64,000 nt of DNA from Spiroplasma eriocheiris (lineage in GTDB: Bacteria; Bacillota_I; Bacilli_A; Mycoplasmatales; Mycoplasmataceae), in the NCBI RefSeq assembly GCF_001029265.1, contig NZ_CP011856.1, forward strand, positions 186,001 through 250,000, written 5' to 3'. Shown piece by piece: positions 43,647 through 53,569 of the stretch; positions within the stretch are counted from its first letter, which is position 1, and each line of letters opens with the position of its first letter. Both the position numbers and the translations under genes were made by a program. A model generated the notes under the pieces. It was not told the origin of the DNA. It saw only the letters and a list, made by a program, of their open reading frames with translations, and ran no database searches.

Positions 43647-45530
43647 ATGAAAGAATATGATGTGATTGTCGTTGGTGGTGGTCATGCCGGGGTGGAAGCA
43701 GCCCTTGTTGCCAGTCGAATGGGTAAAAAAACTTTAATGGTAACTCTAAGTAAAGATAAAATTGCTAGTATGCCATGTAATCCTTCAATTGGCGGACCAG
43801 CCAAGGGAATTGTGGTACGTGAAATTGATGCCATTGGTGGTGAAATGGCAAAAGCCGCTGATAAAACAGTCCTTCAGATGAAACTTTTAAATTCATCGCG
43901 CGGTCCTGCTGTTTGAGCTTTACGAGCCCAATCCGATAAAATTAAATATGGAAAATATATGCAAGATATTATTAGTAACCAAGAAAACTTGGAACTTTTA
44001 ACATTGCCTGTTGATGAATTATTAGTTAATAACCAACATCAATGTTATGGGGTTGTTGTTGGGGGCCAACAAATTATTGCTAAAGCTGTTATTTTAACTA
44101 CGGGAACTTATATGGCGTCAGTTGTTTTACGCGGACAAGAAAAAAAATCATCAGGACCAGATGGTGAAATTACGACAAATGGGATTTCCCAACAATTAGC
44201 TGCTTTAGGATTTCGCCTAATTCGCTTAAAAACTGGAACCCCAGCGCGGATTAAACGTGATTCAATTGATTTTAACAAAACCCAACCGGAACCGGGAAGC
44301 GATATGCTCTTGGCATTTTCATATTCAACAAAAGATTTTTTACCTTTTGCAAAACAAGAATTATGTTGGTTAATTCATTCCAACGATGAAACCCACCAGG
44401 TAGTTACGGAAAATTTAACAAAATCAGCAATGTATTCGGGTAATATTGTGGGGAGAGGACCACGTTATTGTCCAAGTTTTGAAGATAAGATTACCCGTTT
44501 TCCTGATAAATCTCGTCACCAGATTTTTTTAGAACCCGAGTCAAAAGAATTGGATACAATTTATGTACAAGGTTTTTCCACTTCAATGCCAATTGATATT
44601 CAAGACCAAATGTTAAGAACCCTTCCGGGGTTAGAAAACTGTGAAGTTGTAAAATGAGCTTATGCAATTGAATATGATGCAATTGATCCCACCCAAATGA
44701 CGCATACCTTAGAAAGTAAGTTAATTGCTAACTTATATACTGCAGGACAAATTAATGGAACCAGTGGTTATGAAGAAGCAGCTTGTCAAGGTTTAATGGC
44801 CGGAATTAATGCTTGTTTAAAAATTGATCACCAAGAGTCTTTTATTTTGCGTCGGGATGAAGCTTACATTGGGGTGTTAATTGATGATTTAGTGACTAAG
44901 GGTACTGAAGAACCATATCGGTTATTAACATCACGGGCTGAATATCGCCTCTTATTACGTAATGATAATGCTGAAGAGCGTTTGAAACATTATGCCAAAA
45001 AATTTGGTTTAATTAGTGATGAGGAATGAGCAGATTACCAAGCGAATGTCGCTAGTTATAATTGCGTTTACCAATTATTAAAAGAAACAATTTTCAATCA
45101 CCAGTCACCAATTATTTTACAGTTAAAAAACGATGGGATTATTATTAATGAAAAAATTAGTGCTTATAATTTATTAAAGCGTCCCGATATTAATATTAAA
45201 TATCTTGAAGCAGCGATTAGCGCTTTAAAAAATTTACCATCATTCTTAAAACAAAACTTGCTAATTAATATTCGTTTTGAAGGTTATATTAAAAAAGAAC
45301 AAGAAATTGCTTTAAAAACAATTAAACTTGAAAATAAAAAAATCCCCACCGATCTTAATTATGATGAGGTTGATAATTTAGCCATTGAAGCACGCGAAAA
45401 ATTAAAATTAATTAAGCCAATTTCAATTGGTCAAGCAAACCGAATTTCAGGAATTAATCCTTCTGATATTCAGATGTTATTATTTCATTTAAAAAAAATT
45501 AATAAGGATAGAGATGGAAGTGATGCTTAA
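43647..45530 (+). CDS. mnmG: tRNA modification enzyme MnmG (GidA)
   Basis: FAD protein that with MnmE puts the carboxymethylaminomethyl group on U34 of tRNAs reading NNA/NNG codons. 627 aa. Dinucleotide fold [82 protein letters not shown]-terminal MnmE-binding helices. The start at 43647 is 7 bases after AGGGGA; earlier in-frame ATG (43641) and GTG (43629) are closer to or before that site. The stop TAA overlaps the cysS ATG by one base, which shows translational coupling. In Firmicutes mnmG usually precedes rsmG near oriC; here cysS and others have come between. Confidence 0.97.
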
Positions 45531-46852
45531 TGATGAAATTATATAATAGTTTAACTCGCACCTTAAGCAATTTAGACCAACCTGTGGTTAACATCTATTC
45601 TTGTGGACCAACTGTTTATAATTATATTCACATTGGGAATGCCCGCCCGCTAATTACGGTTGATTTATTAATAAATTATTTAGAATTTAATAATGTAAAG
45701 GTTAACTTTTTGCAAAACTACACTGATATTGATGACAAAATTATTAACCAAGCGCTTTGTGATCAAAAAACGGAAAAGGAAGTTAGTGAATTTTTTATTG
45801 CGGCTTTTCAAGAAGACATTACCCGTTTGCAAGTTCGCAAAGCTGATCGCTATGTTCCAATTAGTATGCACATTGAAGATATTATTAATTTTATTGCTGT
45901 TTTGGTTAAAAAAGGTGCTGCCTATGCTGTGGCAGGGAATGTTTATTTTGCGATTGATAAATACGAAGCGGAATATGGTCGCTTATCCAACAAAGTTATC
46001 AGTGAATTAACATCGGGAGCCCGTATTGAAGTTGATCCGGCAAAAAGAAATCCCCTTGATTTTACTTTATGAAAAAAAACAACTACCGGAATCTTATTTG
46101 ATTCACCATGAGGAAAGGGCCGTCCTGGATGGCACACCGAATGTGCGCTCTTAATTGATTTATATTTTAATCATCAGACAATTAATATTCATACGGGAGG
46201 GATTGATTTAATTTTTCCCCATCATGAAAATGAACGGATTCAGTATTTAGCAAAGAACCAAAAAGAAATTGCTGATATTTGGCTACATAATGGTCATTTA
46301 AACTTAGATAATGAAAAAATGAGTAAGTCATTAGGAAATATTATTCCTTTACGCCAATATCTTGATGAGTATGGTGCAAATAGTTTGAAGTATTTAATGT
46401 ATTCGACAAATTACGCCCAACCTTTAAATATCACAGATGATTTAATCCAGTATGCCATTAATGAAACCAACAAAATTTTTAATTTATTAAAAAATCTTAA
46501 CCGTTATTTAGGACAACATAATTTACATCTTAATTTAAAAGAACGGGGGGTAAATTTAACATTAGCTAATGATCATTTAGCTAATAATTTAAATACTCCT
46601 AATGTTTTAACTGTCGTTAATAATTTAATGAAAACTCTTAACCACCAGTTAAAAGAAAACAGCTTGGATTTAATAATGACAAGTGATTTTTATAACATTA
46701 TTTTTAATCTCTTAAATTTTAATTTTGGGTTGCCAAAAATAACTCCGGAAGTACTTGAGTTATTAGCCCAATGGGAAACATATAAAAAAGAAAAAAAATA
46801 TGATAAAGCCGATCAAATTAGAAGTCAGTTAATCCAAAAGGATATTATTTAA
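45530..46852 (+). CDS. cysS: Cysteinyl-tRNA synthetase
   Basis: Charges tRNA-Cys, 440 aa, slightly short. IYSCGPTVYNYIHIGNARP carries the zinc cysteine and a HIGH variant; GRPGWHTECALL and FPHHENERIQYL give the other zinc ligands (Cys, His, Glu); KMSKSLGNIIPL holds KMSKS. TGA at 46070 and 46108 are Trp. The ATG at 45530 overlaps the mnmG stop; a second ATG at 45533 is equally possible. trmFO starts one base after its stop. In B. subtilis cysS follows gltX and ispF; here those lie 10-18 kb away at 56.3 and 63.4 kb. Confidence 0.97.
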
Positions 46853-46853
46853 A

Positions 46854-48176
46854 ATGAAAAATAAAAAAATTAATGTTGTGGGAGCTGGTCTTGCAGGTTG
46901 TGAAATTGCTTACCAATTAGCTAAGCGAGGATTGTCTGTAAACCTTTACGAAGTAAAACAAGTTAAAAAGAATCCTGTCCAGAATTTAGATTCCTTTGCT
47001 GAATTGGTTTGTTCTAATTCTTTTCGTAGTAAGTCAGTAGAGAATGCTAGCGGAATTTTAAAAGAAGAATTAAAAATGTTAGATTCTTTAATTATTAAAG
47101 CAGCATTAGCAAGTGCAATTTCAGCTGATGATGCTTTAGCAGTTGACCGCCAACTTTTTAGTAACTATGTGACACAACAGTTAGGTAATAATCCCAATAT
47201 TACCATTCATCATACGGAATTTGAAACGATAAATCCGCGGGACATTACCATTATTGCTTCTGGTCCGTTAACAACTGAAAAGTTACAACAAGAATTAACT
47301 AAAATTATTGGTAAAAAAGCATTATATTTTTATGATGCTTCAGCACCAATTATTACCAAAGAAAATATTGATTTTACAAAAGTTTATTATCAAGCTCTTC
47401 ATAGTGCGGCAAAAGATTATCTAGTTTGCCCGTTATCAGAACACGAATTTAATTTATTACACCAGGAGTTGGTTAACGCCTCGACAGTGGCGTTAAAAGA
47501 ATTTGAGAAATATTTTAAGGGTTGTCAACCAATTGAAGTACTAGCTAAACAGTCTAAGAAGTTATTATTAAACGGGCCAATGAGTCCCAATTATTTACAA
47601 GATGACCATGGTAATTTGCCTTATGCTGTTGTACAACTACGAAAGGATAATTTAATTGATACTTTATATAATATTGTGGGATGACAAACAAATTTAACCT
47701 GACCCGAACAAAAAAGGATTATTAATAATTTTATTCCGGGGTTAGCGAAGGTGGACATTGTTCGTTATGGAGTGTTACATAAAAATAATTATATTAATTC
47801 TCCAAAGTTATTAAACCAGTCATTACAATTAAAGCAAAATCCGAATATTTTCTTTGCTGGCCAAATTACTGGTGTTGAAGGTTATTTAGAATCAACAGCG
47901 AGTGGATTGTATTGTGCTCTGAATGTTTATCAATATTATCATCACCAAAAACCGCTGCTCTTTCCCCCGACAACAGTATTAGGTTCATTAATGAATTATG
48001 TTACTAATCCTCGGCAAAAAAATTTAAAGCCAATGAAAGCAAATATTGGGATCATTCCAGTACTAGGTCAATCTTATGATAGCAAGAAGGCGAAAAATCT
48101 CGCAATTTATGACCGAGCAATGCAAGCATTAGCAACTTTAATTTCTGATAATAACATCTTAAATCCTTCGTGTTAG
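46854..48176 (+). CDS. trmFO: Folate-dependent tRNA/rRNA m5U methyltransferase, TrmFO/RlmFO type
   Basis: FAD- and methylenetetrahydrofolate-dependent RNA uridine methylase of the GidA-like family, 440 aa. KINVVGAGLAGCEIAYQLAK is the FAD fold; LVCSNSFRSKSVENASGILKEE and VDRQLFSNYVTQ are characteristic, and the C-terminal FFAGQITGVEGYLESTASG is the family's second FAD segment. The usual product is m5U54 in the tRNA T-loop. In Mycoplasma capricolum a paralogue (RlmFO) instead methylates 23S rRNA at U1939, so the target here is not certain. TGA codons are Trp (47682, 47700). It starts two bases after cysS ends. Confidence 0.92.
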
Positions 48177-48229
48177 TTGTATTATTAATATGTAATTTAT
48201 GCATTTTTTGTTAAGAAAGGGTAAATATT

Positions 48230-48970
48230 ATGCAAGAATATATGTATATTTATGGAATTAATGCTGTTAAAGAAAGTTTACTTAATAAGAATATTAAAAT
48301 TAAATGTTTATATGTTAGTGAAAATAGTAAGTTAATAACAGAAATTATTACAATCGCTCAAAAAGGACATCTTCCAGTTAAACAAGTTAGCAAACAAACT
48401 TTATTAAAATTAACAAATAGTGAAAAAACCCAAAATGTGGTGTTAGAAATTTATAAACCACAATACTATTCGTTGGAAGAATTAGCAATGAAAGCTCATC
48501 AAAAACAGCATCCGTTTTTGCTAATTCTTGATCAAATTTTTGACCCACATAATTTTGGTGCAATTTTACGAACTTGTGATATGTTTGGAGTTGATGGGGT
48601 TATCATTTTGGATAAACGTCAAGTTGAGTTAAATGCGACAGTGGCAAAAACATCAGCGGGAGGATTTAACTATGTTCCAATCTGTAAAATTAATAATTTA
48701 ACAAATGCAGTTGAATACTTAAAAAAACAAGGTTATTGAATTTATGCTACTAGTTTAAATGACAAGGCTCAACGAGTTAATAGTTTAGAATATGATACTC
48801 CGATTGCCTTAATCTTAGGGAATGAAGGGAAGGGAGTTAGCCAAAAATTATTACAACACGCTGATTTTAATATTTTTATTCCGACAAATGGCCATTTGGA
48901 TTCCTTAAATGTATCAGTTGCCGCCGGAATCTTGATTTACCAAATTAAAAATTCCCAACAGCAACTATAA
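48230..48970 (+). CDS. rlmB: TrmH/RlmB-family 2'-O-methyltransferase
   Basis: SPOUT-class RNA 2'-O-ribose methylase, 246 aa, of the RlmB (23S Gm2251) subgroup. N-terminal substrate-binding domain YIYGINAVKESLLNK; then the SPOUT motifs ILDQIFDPHNFGAILRTCDM, IALILGNEGKGVS and IPTNGHLDSLNVSVAAGILI. Position between cysS/trmFO and the sigma factor gene is where B. subtilis has rlmB. RBS GAAAGGG before the ATG at 48230. yacP, which lies after rlmB in B. subtilis, is absent. Confidence 0.93.
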
Positions 48971-48994
48971 AATAGTAAGGAGGTATTATGAGAG

Positions 48995-49582
48995 ATGAAT
49001 GAATATGAATTATTATATTTATATCAAGATGAACATAATGAAAAAGCCCTCTTAAATTTATATAAAATTTATTGTCAAAAATTAGAAACCAGTAAACGGC
49101 GAACTTACCATAAATACTTTAGTTTACCCGTGGAATTAGAAGATTTAGAAACAATTAAATATTTTTCAATTATGAAAAGCGCCCAGATTTATAATCCAAC
49201 TTCAAAGAAAAAATTAAGTGATTTTATTGAACAAAGATTTATTTGAGATATCCACAATTATTTGCGAAAGCATTTAAATAGCAAGAATTATGTTCTGAAT
49301 GGTTATTTAAAAATGTTGGGAACCACTAATTTTGACCAAGATAATGCGGTGAATCTTGAACAAGATTTATTAGAAGCAGAAGCTCTTATTTTAATCAAAG
49401 AATATTTGTTGACAGTCTTATCACCCCTTGAGAAAAAGGTTTTTCTTTTTTGAATAAGAGGATATAATATAAGAGTAATCTCACACGAATTAGGGTTAAC
49501 ATACCGCCAAGTTGATAATGCCCAACAACGAATTATGAAAAAAATTCGAGATTTTAGTAAAAATAATGCATCTTGGGTATAA
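48995..49582 (+). CDS. SigH-like sigma-70 family factor
   Basis: 195-aa protein with region 2 like LPVELEDLETIKYFSIMKSAQIYNP ... WDIHNYLRKHLNSKNY, and region 4 VLSPLEKKVFLFWIRGYNIRVISHELGLTYRQVDNAQQRIMKKI, a helix-turn-helix. No region 1 or 3, as in small alternative sigma factors. The position before rpmG-secE-nusG is exactly that of sigH in B. subtilis, so it is probably a diverged SigH. In other mollicutes SigH-like factors have been tied to competence or recombination genes; the target here cannot be read. The ATG at 48995 is 11 bases after AAGGAGG; the nearer ATG at 48988 is out of frame. Confidence 0.8.
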
Positions 49583-49624
49583 TTTTTGGTATTAATATAC
49601 TATAATTAAATATGGTGAAATAAA

Positions 49625-49774
49625 ATGCGCGAAAAAATCATATTAGTATGTTCAGAATGTTTAAATCGTAACTATATTACTTATAAAAACAAGTTAACTC
49701 ATAAGGAACGTTTTGAAATTAAAAAGTTTTGTAAAACATGTAATAAACATACAATTCATAAGGAAACACGGTAG
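49625..49774 (+). CDS. rpmG: Ribosomal protein L33
   Basis: Large-subunit protein, 49 aa: [19 protein letters not shown] ... [14 protein letters not shown]. Two CxxC pairs (CSEC, CKTC) mark the zinc-binding form. Small and missed by length cut-offs. It stands before secE and nusG as in B. subtilis (rpmGB). RBS GGTG, weak; secE starts 11 bases on. Confidence 0.93.
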   Translation: MREKIILVCSECLNRNYITYKNKLTHKERFEIKKFCKTCNKHTIHKETR

Positions 49775-49784
49775 GTGATAAAAG

Positions 49785-50249
49785 ATGAGTAATAATAAGG
49801 ATAAAAAACCAACAAAAACTCCCAAAGAACCAAAAGTAAAAGCAGAAAAATTAACCAGAGCCGAACGAAAGGAGCAAAGTGCCCAATTAAAAGTTGAACG
49901 TGCAGCCGCAATGTTCCAAAAACGTAAAGCAAAAGAACCCCCAATTAAAATTGGTAGTGTTAAAGAACCAACTGCGGTGAATGAAGCACCAACAGCAGAA
50001 AAACCTAAAAAAAGTTTTTTTAGTCGTAAAGGTGAAAAAAAAGATAAAGACCGTATTAATTGAAAATTAGCTTTCCGTGAATTTCCAGTAAAAATGGCAA
50101 AAGAAGTGAGCCGGATTCGCTGAGCACGGAAAGGAAGTCTCGGGAGAAAGTTTTTAATTACAATTCTTTTTATTATCGCATTTGCAGTATTTTTCTTCTG
50201 TTTAGATGAAATACTATCACATGTTTTAAAAGTCGCACATATTATTTAA
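49785..50249 (+). CDS. secE: Protein translocase subunit SecE
   Basis: Essential Sec channel subunit, 154 aa. A long charged N-terminal part (about 1-110, Lys/Glu/Pro-rich) precedes the conserved MAKEVSRIRWARKG amphipathic helix and one TM (about 124-146, FLITILFIIAFAVFFFCLD). Most Firmicute SecE proteins are about 60-70 aa, so the N-terminal extension is a mollicute peculiarity. One TGA at 50061 and another at 50121 are Trp. Part of the rpmG-secE-nusG run; RBS TAGGTG. Confidence 0.92.
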
Positions 50250-50283
50250 AGAGAATAAAATAATTTAAAAAAGGGGTAAAACA

Positions 50284-50907
50284 ATGAGTGAAAATAATTC
50301 AAATGTAACACAAACTAACCAACCAGAACTTGATGATATTAATAAGTATAAAGGGAAATGATATGTTATTAATAGTTATTCCGGACATGAAGATCGTGTG
50401 CGCGATGACTTAATCCAACGGGTAGAATCTTTGAATATGAAAGATGTTATTTTTGACATCCGCGTGGTCAAAGAAATGATTCCTCCAAAAGGAAAGGGCA
50501 AAAAACCAGTTGAAAAAAACCTTTATCCAGGTTATATCTTTATTAATATGATTATGAATGATGATGCCTGATATATTGTTCGGAATACCACTGGTGTTAC
50601 TGGGTTTATTGGGTCATCAGGACGGGGAACAAAACCATTTCCTCTAACAGATCAGGAAGCACGTACAATGTTAAGCAAAGCAACTTCATTTAAAGAAGCA
50701 CAAACAAATAAAAAAGTTAAAAAAGTTTATGTTGCTAATTTTGAAGTTAATGATTATGTAAAAATTATTGCTGGTCCGTTTACTGATATGGAAGGACAAG
50801 TTACAAAATTAGATACCACAAAGGGAATGGCAACTGTTAATTTAGAAATGTTTGGACGGTTAACACCAACTGAAATTCCTTTTGATCAATGTGAACCAAT
50901 TAAATAG
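50284..50907 (+). CDS. nusG: Transcription termination/antitermination factor NusG
   Basis: Binds RNA polymerase to control elongation and to couple it to translation. 207 aa. NGN domain: [52 protein letters not shown]; KOW domain: FEVNDYVKIIAGPFTDMEGQV near the C-terminus. An acidic N-terminal extension of about 24 residues is unusual but frequent in mollicutes. RBS AAAAGGGG. rplK, which normally follows, is absent, so the string breaks here. Confidence 0.96.
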
Positions 50908-50918
50908 TATTTAGCCAC

Positions 50919-51515
50919 ATGACAAATTTACAACAAAGAATTACTGACCCCCAGTTTTTTGCTAAAAATGCCATTGTTGTTGCCCAAAGTTTATTAAATA
51001 AGTATTTGGTGCGGATTATTGATGGAAAAAAAATTATTGCGCGTATTGTCGAAGTTGAAGCCTATGATGGCCCAACCGATGATGCCAATCATGCTTTTAA
51101 TAATAAAAGGACAGCACGCAACGAAACGTTATTTTGAAAAGGCGGGTTTGTTCATATTTTTATTATTTATGGGATGTATTATTGTTTAAATTTTGTTTGT
51201 GATCAGGAAAATTACCCAAGTGCGGTTTTAATTCGCGCTTGTGAAATTATTAGTGATGAACGCGAGGAAGTTTTTCAACCTAACTTTAAACTAGCTAATG
51301 GTCCGGGAAAAGTTTGTCGCTATTTAAAGATTGATAAAACTAATGATGGGTTAGATTTATTAACAAATGATGAATTATTTTTACTAGATAATGAAGAATT
51401 GCCACCAAGCGCAATTGTAACAACGCCCCGGATTAATGTTGATTATGCCACTGTGGCAAAAGATCATTTATATCGGTTTTATATTAAAAATAATCCCGCA
51501 ATATCAAAGAAATAA
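50919..51515 (+). CDS. 3-methyladenine DNA glycosylase (AAG/MPG type)
   Basis: Removes alkylated and deaminated purines from DNA, 198 aa. AQSLLNKYLVRIIDGKKI, RIVEVEAYDGPTDDANHAFNN with the catalytic Glu (VEAY), FVHIFIIYGMYYCLNFVC, ANGPGKVCRYLKI. This is the monomeric MPG family, not AlkA. It starts 11 bases after nusG without a clear RBS (translation may be coupled). One TGA at 51135 is Trp. Confidence 0.93.
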
Positions 51516-51534
51516 ATAATAAAAAGGTGAAACA

Positions 51535-52104
51535 ATGAGTACAGAGAAAAATGAAATATGAAAAGTTCATCCTGATTTTCCCCATTTGGAATTTAGTAAC
51601 TTAGGACGAATTCGGAACAGTCAAACGAAACAAATTAAAGAATTAAAAAAACCGAAAAATACCAACTATTTTTTAATTCGCCGTCGGGTTGATAATAAAA
51701 CAAAGACAAAACCACTCCATCGCATTTTAGTTGAACTATTTATTGGTGAAGTTCCCCATAATATGACTGTTGATCACATTAATGGAAACCCCCGTGATAA
51801 CCGGGTGGAAAATTTGGAAGTTGTTTCACGGAAAGAAAACACCGTTCGGCAAATTAAAATGTGGTCTCATCCGCACAGTTTTTATGACCGTCAGTTAATC
51901 CAAGCCCATAATGAAAAAAGATGGTTATATAAAGATACCCTTTATAATTGAATTGATTTATTAAAACTTCTTTATCGACAAAATATTATTTATTATCAAG
52001 TTCGGTGAAGAAGCAGTAAAGAGGGAAGGATTGGTTATTTGCCAAATGGCGAAGTAATTAAGCGGGTTAAATTTAAAGAAATGGAAGAATTACTTGATGA
52101 GTAA
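51535..52104 (+). CDS. Free-standing HNH endonuclease with NUMOD4-like N-terminus
   Basis: 189-aa protein. The N-terminal EIWKVHPDFPHLEFSNLGRI is a NUMOD4-like DNA-binding stretch. Then LHRILVELFIG ... MTVDHINGNPRDNRVENLEVV is the HNH nuclease core, with the DHINGNPRDN signature and downstream Asn complete. A C-terminal part of about 60 residues (ITYYQVRWRSSKEGRIGYL-like) may bind DNA. Such proteins are normally homing endonucleases inside introns or phages. No intron, intein or phage gene is seen here. It lies 20 bases after mpg in the same direction with RBS AAAAAGGTG. Confidence 0.85.
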
Positions 52105-52135
52105 TTTCCGCAAAAAAATTTAGTTTTAATGATCG

Positions 52136-52164
52136 CCACTAATTTAAATATTAGTGGTTTTTAT
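52136..52164 (+). terminator. Terminator after the HNH gene
   Basis: CCACTAA / TTAGTGG, 8-base loop, T run. Confidence 0.8.
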
Positions 52165-52183
52165 ATTTAGTACTTTTAAAAAT

Positions 52184-52213
52184 AAAAAAAGAATAATTAT
52201 TATTATTCTTTTT
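52184..52213 (-). terminator. Terminator of pncA (minus strand)
   Basis: AAAAAGAATAAT / ATTATTCTTTTT, 12-bp stem, 4-base loop; A7 on the plus strand becomes the T run. It overlaps the pncA stop codon. Confidence 0.82.
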
Positions 52214-52712
52214 AAAACTTTATGTGGTTATCAATTCCGACACAAAGATTTAAGTCAACATAACCATGGTAACCTAATTTAATTGCATCAACTAAAGTTG
52301 CTGAGACACAAACATCAAGGGCCACTCCAACAATACAAAGTTCTGTGACATCGTTTGCTTTTAAATATTCATCTAATCCGTTGCTAGTATGATCATCATC
52401 AAAGAAACCACTATAACTATCGGCATTTAACTTTGTTCCTTTTAAAATAATTTTGTCAAAACTACTTTCTGCTAAATTATATAATTCACTACCTTTGGTA
52501 TTTTGAATACAATGGGGTGGTCAGATTTCAAATGAGCAATGGTGCGCCGGGTGTCAGTCTTTCGTGGCAATGACTAAGTCATTATTATTTTTATATTCGT
52601 TAATTAATGCTAATAATGGTTTTTGCAGTTTTTCCCCATCTTTAACATATAATGAACCGTTCGGATCAACAAAATCATATTGGTAATCAACAACTATTAA
52701 GGCCTTTTTCAT
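52212..52712 (-). CDS. pncA: Nicotinamidase / isochorismatase-family hydrolase
   Basis: 166-aa hydrolase, read with two TGA Trp codons. MKKALIVVDYQYDFVDP gives catalytic Asp9; KDWHPAHHCSF is the metal-site motif DWHPxxH; ILKGTKLNADSYSGF contains the catalytic Lys; VGVALDVCVSATLVDAIKL carries the nucleophilic cysteine. The DWHP motif points to nicotinamidase (nicotinamide to nicotinate) and not to a general isochorismatase. Nicotinate would feed NAD synthesis, with nadK in this window making NADP. pncB and nadE are not in view. Strong RBS AAAGGAG. It lies opposite to all neighbours, between two hairpin terminators. Confidence 0.9.
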
Positions 52713-52761
52713 TTTTATTTACTCCTTTATTTATTAATATTATTATGATAACACTAGAAAT

Positions 52762-52770
52762 TGATATAAT
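52762..52770 (+). promoter_or_regulatory. Extended -10 promoter of rsmG-soj-spo0J
   Basis: TGATATAAT, 33 bases before the rsmG ATG. Confidence 0.5.
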
Positions 52771-52803
52771 AAATAATAAAGGAATAAATAGTAAGGAAAC
52801 TGA

Positions 52804-53505
52804 ATGATGATTGAAATAATTACAAATGTTCTTCCCAATTTAATAATTACTGAGGATCAACAAAACCAGTTAAAAATTTATTATGAATATTTAATTGCCC
52901 AAAATAAAGTAATGAATTTAACAGCCATTACAGATGAACAAGAAGTATATTACAAACATTTTTTAGATTCATTATTATTGTTAAAACATTATCAAATTAG
53001 CGAAAATAGTAATATTTGTGATGTTGGTAGTGGGGCTGGTTTCCCGGGAATTGTGCTAAAAATTATTAATCCTCATTTTAAGTTAACTATTATTGAAGCG
53101 TTAGCAAAACGCTGCAAGTTTTTAACTAACTTAGTTACTAAACTTAATTTAACTAATGTTACTATTATTCATGCGCGAGCTGAAGAATATAGTTATGATC
53201 ATCCTGAAACATTTGATATTATTCTTTCGCGAGCAGTTGCTAATTTAGGAATGTTATTAGAATTAACCGTCCGATTAGCAAAAGTTGACGGTTTGTTAAT
53301 TTGTTATAAAGGTGCTAATATAAAAGCAGAATTAGCTGCTAGTCAGAAAACAATTGCGGTTTTAGGATTAGAACTAATTGATTTACAATATGAAAATATT
53401 GATCACTTAGGGGAACGGAATATTTGTTATTTTAAAAAACGTCAACCAACTAATAGTAAATACCCCCGCCATTTTAGTCAAATAAAAAAATCACCAATTG
53501 GTTAA
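52804..53505 (+). CDS. rsmG: 16S rRNA m7G527 methyltransferase RsmG (GidB)
   Basis: Methylates N7 of G527 in the 530 loop of 16S rRNA with SAM, 233 aa. IAQNKVMNLTAITDEQEVYYKHFLDSL, SAM site ICDVGSGAGFPGIVLKI (about 75-91), HARAEEYS, ILSRAVANL. Starts with two ATG codons (52804/52807); AAGGAAA stands about 7 bases before. It begins the chromosomal string rsmG-soj-spo0J-ychF, which lies beside oriC in most Firmicutes, but dnaA/dnaN are not in the window. Confidence 0.96.
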   Translation: MMIEIITNVLPNLIITEDQQNQLKIYYEYLIAQNKVMNLTAITDEQEVYYKHFLDSLLLLKHYQISENSNICDVGSGAGFPGIVLKIINPHFKLTIIEALAKRCKFLTNLVTKLNLTNVTIIHARAEEYSYDHPETFDIILSRAVANLGMLLELTVRLAKVDGLLICYKGANIKAELAASQKTIAVLGLELIDLQYENIDHLGERNICYFKKRQPTNSKYPRHFSQIKKSPIG

Positions 53506-53569
53506 AGTGTTATATAATATAATTGAATATTTTATTATTAAATTAGATAGAAAAGAGGATAGGAATTAG

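Noticed and set aside
51826-51842. parS-like TGTTTCACG inside the HNH gene, close to parA/parB
   Set aside because: Only the left half of the parS palindrome TGTTTCACGTGAAACA matches; the right half reads GAAAG. It also lies in coding sequence. No full parS was seen.
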